Positions 1 through 23,484 of a stretch of DNA of 64,000 nt are shown in pieces. The position numbers were made by a program, and so were the translations under genes. The DNA lies in assembly GCF_964340395.1 (NCBI RefSeq), contig NC_135549.1, positions 12,560,342 through 12,624,341 of the forward strand, in the 5' to 3' direction. Below the pieces are notes generated by a model. The model searched no databases. It had not been told where the DNA came from and saw only the letters and a list, made by a program, of their open reading frames with translations. How positions within the stretch are numbered: position 1 is the stretch's first letter; every line of letters starts with the position of its first letter. This DNA comes from Glandiceps talaboti (lineage: Eukaryota > Hemichordata > Enteropneusta > Spengelidae).

Positions 1-9265
<9,265 letters not shown>

Positions 9266-9520
9266 GGTGATATCTCATTTAAAACCCCTCTTCTTATTGA
9301 CATCAAATTACATGTATGTCTTCTTTTCTTCTGAGTTCAATTTTTTTGTCACGTCATCACTAAGCTTATCAAACAAAAGACAGAATGATTAATCAGATTA
9401 TTGACTTTATCAGTAGCTTATTAAACAGTTCTACAGAAACTGCACACAAACACAGTTCACTAAAATCAATAGTCTAACTTCTGATACGATACGATACGAT
9501 GCGACATCGGGTTTCTGTCC
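9266..9520. other. Plexin 5' flank / possible 5' UTR
   Basis: Sequence upstream of the plexin start codon. No TATA box, initiator or upstream splice acceptor could be identified with confidence. A GATAC pentamer is repeated four times at 9484-9501. Confidence 0.4.
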
Positions 9521-9579
9521 TTAATTAAGCGACTCTTGGTCGTTTATCGTATCTGAAGAAAGCCCGAACAGCAAGACTA

Positions 9580-9760
9580 TGAAATCACCGGGTGACACAC
9601 AACCACGCTCAATATTGTCATCTTTAGGTCCTGTTATTATTTCAGTTAATCTTTCTAAGTCACTGATATGAACTTTTGATCCAACATGCAACGAACCAGC
9701 AGCACGTTTTAACGTCATCTTTGTAAAGTGATTGCGTTGTTGAAAGGTACTAAGCACAAA
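9580..9760 (-). pseudogene. Decayed partial copy of plexin exon 1 (Sema)
   Basis: The minus strand encodes TLKRAAGSLHVGS, SDLERLTEIITGPKDDN and GCVSPGDF, collinear with plexin residues TLDRETDSLLVGS, SDLQKLAEGETGPKDDN and GCVPPDF. Several in-frame bases are missing between VGS and SDL. A likely 1-base deletion lies before the ATG (ACAAAG-ATGAC against ACAAAGAATGAC) and an insertion sits in the CVSPGDF region. It has no signal peptide and homology stops after about 60 codons. Best read as a fragment of a local duplication; an alternative exon is less likely. Confidence 0.82.
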
Positions 9761-12088
9761 CGTATTGATTTACACTCTTTGTAATGGTTCAAAGTTTAAA
9801 CACCATATCCTATTGCACAAATTTATATAAAGGTAAAACTCACACACACGCACATACACCCACGCCCACCCCACACTTTAAATGCTAATGTACAATCAAT
9901 CTCAGACCATTATTCCGTCCGATTATAAATGAAGGAATTAACACAATCCGCTTGGCTAACAGATATATGATATATCCAAATATTCTGTTTGAAAATCGCT
10001 ATTATACGGCTAAACGTTATCAGATTACGTCAGTCATCGCATTTAGTTTCGGTTTCGTCCTTTACATGCTATTTCAGATTTTTCATTTGGGATCGCTAGA
10101 ATTTTACCCCTCCTCGGTGCATAGTATACCCAAAACCTTAGCAATACATGCTAACATATATAGACGTGAATTCTAACTAGCGATAATAAGAACGTCATAC
10201 CATGTTATACTATAATAGTGATACAGTGGTCTGAGTTAGAACATACAATAAAGGGATATAACGTACACCATTACTTACAATACTACGTCATTGCCTGACT
10301 GTTTGTAGTGAATTACCGACATGAAGCTAGAACGACGAGGTTCATCTCTATCTTCGAAACACACAATTTACAAAAAGGAACGACGGAACATTTTGTTGTG
10401 TGCAAGTACAACTTTGAACATACCAAAAGAACATGACTTTCTGTCGGAGTATAACGACGGGTTGTTCCCAACGATTGGTTTGTATACCATGTGTATACAA
10501 GCTCTCTCTGTGATTGACCCCCACGTATTACATGTAATAAAGGTGACAGGGCATGTGATTGACTCCTACGTATGTAAAGGTGAGAGGGCAATTTCCAAAC
10601 GTTCCGTTTAATATACGAAACTCCACAGGTACACACGATCGAAAATTTCATTCGAAACCAAAATATTTATGCTACACCTGTGCATTAGTTTCGGTATATG
10701 ACTATATTGACTCGAAGATTTGGCATCCAACCATTGCCACTGCTGCCACTGTTATACTGTTACGGTAATGTCAGAACATATCGGTCAAATCGTTACTGAT
10801 AACCATGCAATGAATCAGGGTTTTTAAAAAAAATTGCGGTTTTAGGAAAGGAGTGGGTCGCACAGAAGATCGCCCTCTCAGGCAATACAGTAAAAATGTA
10901 GTAATTGCGTAGAACATCTGAAGAAGGACCTTTAAGGCCGGCTACTCATCGAAGCAGAACTGTTAAAATTACACATTTTCTAACAACAAAGGTAGTAGAG
11001 TACACTTTGAATAAATAAAAATCATAATTCAAGTTCCAGATAAAAAATAGTAATTTGGTATGACATTGAACACCATATTCGTTATGTCGACATAAAGGAT
11101 TGCGGTGAGCTATTAATCATATCTTGCATTGCATTATATACATTGAATTCCACATTCTTCGACATTTTACAACGATACATACAATGTATGAGTATCAGTC
11201 AATTCTGAAGGGATAGAAAGTCTCGACTAAAGAAAGGCCCCCCTAAATGTCTAACCTGGCCAAAATGAAAAAAAAAGATTAATGATATCGAAGTTTGGTG
11301 AACAGTAGATAATTGGAGATAACCATTTCAAGTATATATTTTGACGTGATAACCTACGATTCTAAATGCTGAACACTGTTTTAATTACACATGCAAGTTA
11401 GAACTGAATATATACTGTTCTAGTGAACTTTATGATCGTTACTACCTGTGTTTGATAACACTCATAAGGTTTACCTATTACAACTACAGTTTAGGTATTA
11501 TTCACACTTAAGATTATAAAAAATGTCGCTAATATTGATAGTATATATATTCGACATGTAATGTCTTGAATTATTGGTGATACAGGTATTTTCAGTTGTG
11601 GGTCCTCTAATTTTCCTTTTTTCAACAACATGTTACTGCATACGTACAAACCTTTGCAGTGCCTGGCTATATATTCCGACGTCCTACAAGTTTACAATGC
11701 TGTCTACATGCATTTAATAGAGGTTCTGTACTATGAAATTCTTAACTGTCGTAATTCATCACCTCCTGCGGCTCCAAGACCAAGTGATAAATTTCAAACT
11801 GTGTTACTTTGCAATAAATCTAAAAACCACTCACAGTTTGTTCACCTACAGAAAGGTAAGAAATGTAGTTCACCTACCTGTCTTCCATCACCATGGCCAC
11901 TTATATCGACCACGAAAGCAACAGATCTTCAATTTGTAGTTTTGTTTACATGTCGTCAAATTAATTATCCTCCTGTTAACATGTGTTTTAGCGAGGGTGT
12001 CTGAAGATGTTTCAGGTCAAAATCTGTAGAGGTATGATATCAATATAAGTTAATGAACATATACATATCTAGTCATTAGAAATGCGGA
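9761..12088. other. Intergenic region between plexin and the CTHRC1-like gene
   Basis: No gene recognised. CA-rich stretch at about 9838-9880. Open frames at 10313-10768 and 11630-12004 have no recognisable domain, signal peptide or splice context and are considered chance. Confidence 0.5.
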
Positions 12089-12103
12089 GTGTATGTATGT
12101 ATG

Positions 12104-12169
<66 letters not shown>

Positions 12170-12271
12170 TGTATGTATGTATGTATGTATGTATGTATGT
12201 ATGTATGTATGTATGTATGTATGTATGTATGTATGTATGTATGTATGTGTGTGTATGTAAATGTATGTATG

Positions 12272-12302
<31 letters not shown>

Positions 12303-12537
12303 TGTATGTATGTATGTATGTATGTATGTATGTATGTATGTATGTATGTATGTATGTATGTATGTATGTATGTATGTATGTATGTATGTATGTATGTATG
12401 TATGTATGTACGTACGTACGTACGTATGTATGTATGTAATGTATGTATGTATGTATGTATGTATGTATGTATGTATGTATGTATGTATGTATGTGTGTGT
12501 ATGTAAATGTATGTATGTATGTATGTATGTATGTATG

Positions 12538-12568
<31 letters not shown>

Positions 12569-12590
12569 TGTATGTATGTATGTATGTATG

Positions 12591-12624
<34 letters not shown>

Positions 12625-12791
12625 TGTATGTGTGTATGTACGTATGTATGTATGTATGTATGTATGTATGTATGTATGTATGTATGTATGTATGTATGTA
12701 TGTATGTATGTACGTATGTACGTATGTATGCATGTATGTATGTATGTATGTATGTATTTATGAATGGATGGATGGATGGATGGATGGATGT
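12089..12791. repeat. Long ATGT microsatellite
   Basis: About 670 bp of (ATGT)n followed by a short (GGAT)n tail (about 12760-12791). Interruptions (GTGTGTATGTAAATG at about 12247 and 12491; TGTAATG at about 12298, 12436 and 12565; TACG runs at about 12409-12425) recur, showing a higher-order duplication of about 240 bp. It generates large spurious open frames on both strands. Confidence 0.98.
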
Positions 12792-13775
12792 AAATGTATG
12801 CATGACTCTGAGATATTGCCGTGTCCTTAAAATTGACATCCTCGTTGGCCCAGCTTAAAAAGGAGATTATTTCATCATACCAAGTTTTCCTTAACATTCG
12901 TCTTGTTCCATTACTTCCTGATCGGACATAACTAAAATGATCACATTATTTAACATACATGCTGAGTGACGTCATTTTAAAATCAGTCAGAATACCGTTA
13001 TAGGACAGATAATAATTTTTATATATAGTTTGTCCATGGGGGCTGTTCAGGTTTTAGGTCGGCAGTGAGAATATTGATTATTTAGCATAAAGACAGTAGG
13101 CACGAACTTATCGCTACAATTCCGAAGTTTCTGCTTTCGCCAGAGGCTTTCGCCACCAAATTGGCAAATTTGGGGCGCCCTCTTGCGATACATGCACGCG
13201 AAACTTTGCAGGAACTTCGGTATATTAAAAGTACCAGTGTGCAAGTTTTTCGACGTAAAAAGATAGTATTTATTCAGGTGCAAAACATTCCTGATCAACT
13301 AAACGAAGCATTGTTTGTCTTGAAAACTATATGTTTACAGCATGCTGTGTTGTTGACAATTTACAATTTTACGATAAATTGTGAGTTCTTTTTAATATTT
13401 CATACAAAATAACAAATACAATTAACCACCTTAGTTATAATTTTATTAACTCTGTTCACATGATGTCGACGTTTGCCCACTGTTTAATTACACATGACTC
13501 CGGAATTCCTGGAGAAATCGATTTAGTTTGTATTTATTAATTATAGACAGTAAATGGAAAGTGTGACCAACTGAGTCACAGTGTTTGTAATGGTTATTTA
13601 TAACACGTATGAGGCACCAGTTATGATTGATTGCCATAGGATTATTCCACATTGCTATAAGTTTTAATACGATTAAATAGAATTACTGAAAACATACAAG
13701 ACTTGGATTTCATCGTCACTTGCATCGTAGTAGACCATCAGTAACATACTAGAAGCCAGAAAGTAGACTGCAGCC
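12792..13775. other. Intergenic region 5' of the CTHRC1-like gene
   Basis: Contains the foldback element at 13122-13220. The rest is unassigned; the CTHRC1-like promoter must lie here or further left, but no core promoter motif was identifiable. Confidence 0.5.
13122..13220. mobile_element. 99-bp foldback (MITE-like) element
   Basis: Ends are 13-bp inverted repeats, CCGAAGTTTCTGC and GCAGGAACTTCGG (one mismatch). Nested pairs TCGCCAGAGG/CCTCTTGCGA and CCAAATT/AAATTTGG lie inside, so the whole segment can fold into one long hairpin. No clear target-site duplication. Could be a small non-autonomous element or a structured RNA. Confidence 0.6.
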
Positions 13776-16134
<2,359 letters not shown>

Positions 16135-19078
16135 AATTCCTTGTGTTAATAGTACAAGCATTGCTCATTACATTTATTGAGAAATTTGCCGTTTAAATCA
16201 ACAAAGTATACTATGTACACGGAAAATTATAACCTGTATTAAAATCCACATTTATTATTGTCTGTCAAAATATTTGTTGTTGTTGGTTTTGTTTGCCAGT
16301 CTGTAAATGATGAAGGTATATGTGTGGATCGTAATCGTTTCTAATTTCTACTAGTGGTATGATATTTCTTACAATCACAAGTCAGTACGTTCGTCAACAA
16401 CTCTTCATGATGCCCCAAGAAATCAGTATAGATTTTGAAGTTTTAGCTTTTTGACAAAAACTGACATCTTTAGGCTTTGTTTGCATATCAAGAGTCAGGT
16501 CATATTGTCTTCAATAATTCTTCATCTGGTTACATCCACAAACCATTCCCATCAATTTTCAGAAGAATCTGCTCAGTAGTTTTGGAATTTGAATTTTTTG
16601 ACCAAGTAACACTTTTTTTAAGTCTTAAATGCTGTAGTGTAATCACACCACCAGTATGGGTTTGAACAATCTTCACATTAGACAAACTAATCTGTAAGAT
16701 CTCCACTCTAATAAACCCAAAAATAACATCCTCACACATATACATGTATTTCACCAAGCATTCACACCAAATGCTGGAAGTAAAATTTGAACATGGGAGT
16801 GACAATGGACTTTGACAGTGATTATATAACATACCTGAGAAGTTACACCGAATACTAGGAAATTTATCAGATAAAGCATCACATTTTTGGACATAACTTG
16901 CACATCACTGATCTGATCACTTTCATTTGAAAAGTTTCTCATCTACACGCCATAAGTAAAATCCCTACCAAATACCAAGGCAATTGGTCTTGTAGTTTTT
17001 GACTTAAACTTAAAGTGGTTCACATTCATACACACAGACACTGACACAGATGCAGACACCGGCAAATACATACACAGATATTCTGAACCTCAACAGTTCA
17101 GTTGTGTTAGCTAGTGCACTCTGAATTCAACCTAAAATGATGAAATGTTCTCGTGACAAATATGAGCAATTTATGATAAAAAATGTCATGAAATAAAAAA
17201 GACACACTTTGACACAAGGAACACATTTTGCCAAAAAATGTAGTAGTTTATTTTTGTTGTGTGTGTTACAAATGCCAGTCAAGACTGGATGCACCAAATA
17301 CTGATCTACTTTGTAAAAAAATAAGGATCAACTCATGACAATATCTGAGACAGGTTTCAAAATAAAAATTGTTTCCTCAGTACGATTGAGTATGCAGAAC
17401 CAATAAAGGTACGCCATTTCTTGTACTAGGTCTCTGTCTGGAACACTTTTGTTTCGTAATTGGTGGTAAAAAGTGGCAATGGTATTTAGCTACCAGTACA
17501 GTGTTATTCAGCCTCAAGAGATGATAAAAAAACGTATGCAAAAAAAAAGAGAAGACATTATGAAAAATTGTATCTTTTATTGCTTTATCAAAGTTAACAA
17601 ATGATACCCAAAAAAAATGGTTGTATTCAAAGGCCCTCTCTCTACACATAGCACTACAGTGTTCATTTTTTTTGTAATATGCAAAATATTGCTTTTGTGA
17701 TGAATTATTTCTTATTTTTTTTTGGAATTTTTATTTACATTTTTTTGCAACTGGGTTTTTTTTCAGCTAAAGCAGAAACTTGCCTTTTATTTAATTACAT
17801 GATATCTTCAGCATTAAGAGTGCAGTAAAATAATGTTGCTTTTTCCTCAAACTGTGGAAGTAAATATTAAAAAAAGTGAAAGTTCTTGAAATGGCTAGTG
17901 ACTAGTGTGTTGTTTATAGCAAAAAGCGACTTTCACTCCCTGGAAGTGAAGTGTTCTAAAAATTCCTTGCACTTGTTGAAACTTTAACTTAACTATATAT
18001 TTCTTAAAAGCATGCATGGTAGGGTATATACGCTGTTAAATACTTTACTATAAAATTATATAATAGTTGTAACCTTTGCACATGAATCTGCATCAAGCAA
18101 TACCTTTTAGTTCTACATGATTTTCCCGTCCCCACACCCCCAAAAATACTTTATATCAAAACATGGCAAGACAATAAAATGCATAGAGTAATGTTGTGTC
18201 TGTGATTATTTTTTTCAGGAAAACATTTCTAGCATTCATGCTATGTTTCAATCCATTAGCAAAGATCCATATTTCATGGAAATTCTATTATTTCTTATAA
18301 AAATTGGTGTCTCTCATTTTTTGATTTTTGTAAGAATTACTAGCATTTATCATTTAAATGCATTACATAAGTCAAGGTATAGATGTGTCTACTCTGAAAC
18401 TTAGCTATTCAAGTAGTTACAATATGGTTCTGGAAGACGTTGCCTACATATCCTCAAATAAAGTTAAATATGCATAGATTAAGGGTTTGGACACTAGAGG
18501 GCGATGTTCAATCATGATCATGCTTGATTGATATATCTCTTTGCTTGTTGCACTGATGCCAGTACATCTTATGTATTTCGGGTAAACCTTCAAGAACTGA
18601 TGCAATTACACATATAATGTACTTCCAGCCAACTTTTACGATAGCTGCATGCACTTTGACATGCAAATGTAATATGCTTACTGGAATCTTCCACAGACTG
18701 TTTTCTTTGACTCAGGTAAGCACAAGGCTTTTGACAACAGTTCATCCAGAACTAACCACTGTGTCCAAAATGTTCATATCTAACACACACTTACTCTACT
18801 CAGTAGTAGAAATAGTTGCTGAACATTGCCCTTTGTCTATCAAAATACAAGACATGCATTTATTTGCAAAAATACTAAAAAATACGGAAGGAACTTTGTC
18901 CCATTTTCCCCTAAATATCATTTGAGAAAATACCACCCCTTTCTACTTATCTCGTAGTAAAAAAAAAAATAATACAAGGCACATTGAGTTTATTGACTTG
19001 AAAAGAAAAGGAATTTTGATTTATACATTTTGTTATTAATTCAAAGAAGCTTGAAAGCTTCTGAAGTATTTCAGCTTT
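16135..19078. other. Convergent 3' region of the CTHRC1-like and filamin genes
   Basis: Both genes end into this 2.9-kb AT-rich space with long T and A runs, so it contains both 3' UTRs. AATAAA-type signals occur on plus at about 17193, 17362 and 18174 and on minus at about 18988, 18860, 17785 and 17247, among others; I cannot tell which are used. No further gene recognised. Confidence 0.5.
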
Positions 19079-19266
19079 TTACGTACAAACAATGTTAAAT
19101 GGACTGCCAGGGATATGATCTTCTCCCCACTTCACCACCAATACATAGCTGCCTTTTTCTTTCAGAACGTAGTTGATGACATATCGGTTCCTGCCATTAT
19201 GCTTGACAAGGATTTCATCACAGGGTGTTTTGGGACCAGCAATACCAACAGTCAACATATTTTGTC
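19079..19266 (-). CDS. FLN: Filamin exon u: repeat 24 and stop
   Basis: 188 nt, entering in phase 1 (acceptor TTTTGCAG). It encodes [40 protein letters not shown] and GSPFNIVCT followed by TAA (19079-19081). 'NMLLVGVHGP.TPCEEI..KH' and 'VKWGEEHIPGSPF' are the filamin C-terminal signature. Confidence 0.97.
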
Positions 19267-22200
19267 CTGCAAAAAGACATAAGGAAAAATTAGAATAACA
19301 ATTGAAAAAAAAAAACCTACTGACTTGCAGTGTCAGGACACTGACATTTCTTTTGGTCACGTCTGCCATAGAATTCACAGTACCAGCAAATAAGGAACAA
19401 AACTAATCTTAATTTACTCATAAGAAATGATAATAGAACCACTTGATCCGTGAAATATTTTGGACATAAATAACATGATAATGAGGAAACAATTCACATA
19501 GTATGTCGAAGATTGCATACTTTATTAAACAAAGTGATATTATGTTCTATGTCACGTACTATGAAGAGAAGAAATGTTTGGTTCACTTATTTAACAAGAT
19601 GCATTAAGAGTAGTCTGTAAGGTATGCCGTGACAGGGCGCCCTCAAACATCGGCCAACCCCTAACACGTGTGGAGGAGGCCGGTGAGGGCGAAACGTCAC
19701 GATGTATCTTACAGTCTACATTAAGAGCAACTGTTTTTTAAAAACCTAATTGTCTAAACTTAACCACAGCTGTTACTTTTGTTAGGTTGTCTTAAAAAAT
19801 ATGGTCATCACTTTTTGTATGGTTAAGACCGTCTTTACTTTTTCATTGATAACTAGGGGTAGGAACATTAACTTTGATTTGTGAACTTTGAACTTACAAC
19901 TAGTAGGACTTACCTGCATCAGATGCATGGACAGTAAATTGTGCCTTCTTGTTAATAAATGCTTTCTTCAATCCCATACCAGTTGATGTCACTTTACTTG
20001 CATCTGATATGAAGCTCGGCATTGCAGCATAGTTGGTAGTGGTTGTTGTCTTGGTAACAGTTTCCACAACAACCTGTGAACTTTCATGTACTCCAGTCAC
20101 ACCAGCTTTGTTGGTACCTGTTTGTGGACAAGCAACACAAATTATGTCTACTTTTCTCTTTTCTTGTTTGGTTTTGTGTCCTGTTCAAACACTTAGCTAG
20201 TCTTAAATTAGTACAGATGAAGAAACAAACTCGATTTTCAATTGATCTTATTTCGGTTTACTATCCATTCGGCAGCCATTTTGAAAGAAGCTGTTTGAAG
20301 CATTTTGCAGCTGTTCTGAAACAGTGCTCCTAGACACAAAAACTAGATATATTTTATGCAATAACTGGAATATAGTCATTATCTACAATAACAACAGAGC
20401 AGTGTGAAATAACCAACACAGTCAGGAATGTAGAAACAAAAAATGCTACATTGGAAGTTGTTCAGAGAGGCAAATTAGATGAATATTTTAAAATCAATGT
20501 CAATGGTAATCAATTCATTGAAATTCGTTCCACTTTCTGCAACAAACCTGGAAATGAAAACATTTCATGAAGGGTACTGTAAACAACACAGGCTGTAAGC
20601 AACATTCTGTAAACAAATAAACACTTGGTATAAAGTACACTCATTATTTTCCTACCGATCACTTTGCCAGTAGGATATGTTTTTGTATTTTGTGTGATGT
20701 TACTGTGACTGTCCCATCACCACACTGTACTAATGTGACATCACTCTGCATGCCACACACACTGTACGTTGTGTGATGTCAGTGTGTGCCCCACCATCAC
20801 ATGTATTCTCCCAGCACCATCATGCAATTGTTTGAGTGTAATTTTCCAAAGTGTACCAAAGCATAAGACCATGACTAAATACAGATGACAGAAATATATC
20901 AAGAAACATGCAACAGAGAAAGATGAAGGCAACAGAGGAAGTTACGTACCAGTCACTTTGACTTTGAAAGGACTACCCACAATGTGGTGAGCTCCTGCAT
21001 ACTTTATTGTGATAAAGTAATCACCGGGAGCCATCGGTGTGTATGTGCATTTGTAACCCTCTGGCACTTCCTCCACATCCATCTTAACCTTGGAGGGACC
21101 ATCTATTGTGAGAGATAATGCGCCAGCACCAGCACCACAGGTGTTCACAATAAAATGGGTCTTCTCACCTTGAATTGAAAAGATGACCAGTCAGAAAACA
21201 TAGCCGAGCTAAACACCGAAGTGAATGAAAAGTACACATTGGTCTGGCAAATTTGATGTATACAAACATGATAGCTGGTACAAGTGCTAAGTTCTATGAT
21301 GGTTTGCTTACAATTTAAATGAGGGGTGGGGAGGGGGGTTAGAGATGTTCAGGTTCACTGTATTTGACACGTAACAAACTATTTGGAAACGATGTTTCAA
21401 TATCATGCACTACAGGGGAAAAACAAAATATACATTTTATCAGAAAATTAATCTAAATTGCGATGTGCTTTGTGCGTATTCTTAGTGCGATAATCATGAT
21501 TATGGTAGCACTTTTTAGAATCTCATATGCAAGGAGACTACAGTTTTTGTTGGGTTAAATGCAGGAAAATGTTAAAATGGTTGCAATTTAATAAACTTAA
21601 ACAAATATAGGTTTTAGGTCATTGTGATAAGAACAAATAAAATATCTGTAATAACCTGAATTTAAATTGAAAAGCATGGTAGGGAGAGTAAAATGATAAA
21701 AAATTTTATATCTTGTACACTTTATGGAATCACTATTTGCCACACCCAATGTGAACTTACAAATACATGCACTATAGGTGATAGAAAAACAAAGGAAATG
21801 GACAGAAAAGTTTGCAAAGTGTCAGTGATATGTAAGGCTTACTGGTAAAACAAAGTACATTTATCATGATAGAAAAAATATAGACAACCTTGGTGATATC
21901 TGCTGAAAACAATGCATAAAAACAACACAAAAGGAATACAACATCAGTATCTTTAATACACACACACAAACAAAATGGATACTTCCACTGTCCTTACCAG
22001 TACGACCGTGTTCCAAGCCTGGACCAGATGCATGTACCATACCAGGATCACCGTCGACGCCACCAACACGAACACGGAATGGACTTCCTGGGATGTGTGC
22101 TCCCTTGAACCTGACATGGATCATATGGATACCATTCTCTTTAGGCATAAACCTCACAGCATAGTTACCTAGAAAGGGGAATTATACCATCAGTATTAAT

Positions 22201-23322
22201 TCTGCCCTAGAAATTATGTCTAGATATATTGTTTACTTCATAAAAATGGAAACCAGTAATCAGGTATTTAGTTCATACTGGTTTAAACTGGATTATACCA
22301 GAATGACTAAAATCTGCAATTCGGTGGGAGATGCTAATTGTAACTGGTGTTGACTAGTTTACTTGACATGTCATGGCAGAATTCATCCCTCACAATCATG
22401 CACCTTAAACTGGTTGTAACTGGTTCTATCTGGTTTGACAATCACAGGACAAAACTCACCTTCACTAATTTCTGTGATCAAGCAATCATCCTCAGCACCA
22501 GATGGAGAGACTACTTTGGCATCAATCAGTCCCTGAGCACCATTCAGCTGAACAGCAAAGGAAGCTGGTTGGTTAGGTTTAAGACCAGTCTCTTGTAGGC
22601 TGGTGACACTAAGTCGACGTGCATCACCAATTGGTGGGGTCACAAATACCTTATAGGGACTATCAGGGATGTGTTCATCATTGTATTTGATACTGACAGT
22701 GTATTCACCTATGGAGAGAGACGATAGTAACTTATCATATCATAAAACATATATGTCAACTGATATTGACAAAATCTTGTAGTGGTAAGTGGTTCATACT
22801 GAAAATTTGTATTGGTAAACGTATCACATACTAAAAATCAAATTTCACTATTTGATAAGTTGATATTCAGTACACAGATTTTGTCAAATGAAAAAGTACA
22901 ACAACAGTGTTCATTTTAAAAAATGGGGATATTTGTACCTGGTTCTGTTGGTAGATAGTTGACTTGACAAGAGCCATCTTTCTTGTCTTCAAAGTCAATT
23001 TCAGCTTTAGCAGGACCTTCCACAGAGATACCCAAACTACCAGGTCCAGCTTCTCTTGTCCACACTGAAAATTCTGCTTTATGTTTAACTTCACCTCTTT
23101 CCAGACCTGGACCACCAGCATGTACTTTGTGAGCTCCTCCCTCACCTAATGGACCAACAGTGAACTGGAATGGGCTTCCTGTAATAAAGACACAACAGTA
23201 CAAACATTAGGTATTTTCTACTGAACACATCCACTGTATGCATCCATCTCTACTGAACTCATCCACAAGTATAGTCACAATACTCACATGCACAAACGCA
23301 TGCACACACTGCACACATGCAT

Positions 23323-23380
<58 letters not shown>

Positions 23381-23387
23381 CATGCAT

Positions 23388-23425
<38 letters not shown>

Positions 23426-23432
23426 CATGCAT

Positions 23433-23484
<52 letters not shown>

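Noticed and set aside
10313-10768. Overlapping frames on both strands, about 100 codons
   Set aside because: No domain, signal peptide, codon bias or splice context.
11630-12004. 124-codon plus-strand frame
   Set aside because: No recognisable similarity; AT-rich intergenic composition.
12050-12897. Open frames of up to 273 codons on both strands (HTYI / MYVC repeats)
   Set aside because: Pure translation of the ATGT microsatellite; a 4-bp period is open in several frames at once.
19611-19718. Second hammerhead ribozyme (has GCGAAACGTC)
   Set aside because: No CTGATGA block on either strand and the pairing is one continuous hairpin, not three helices around a core.
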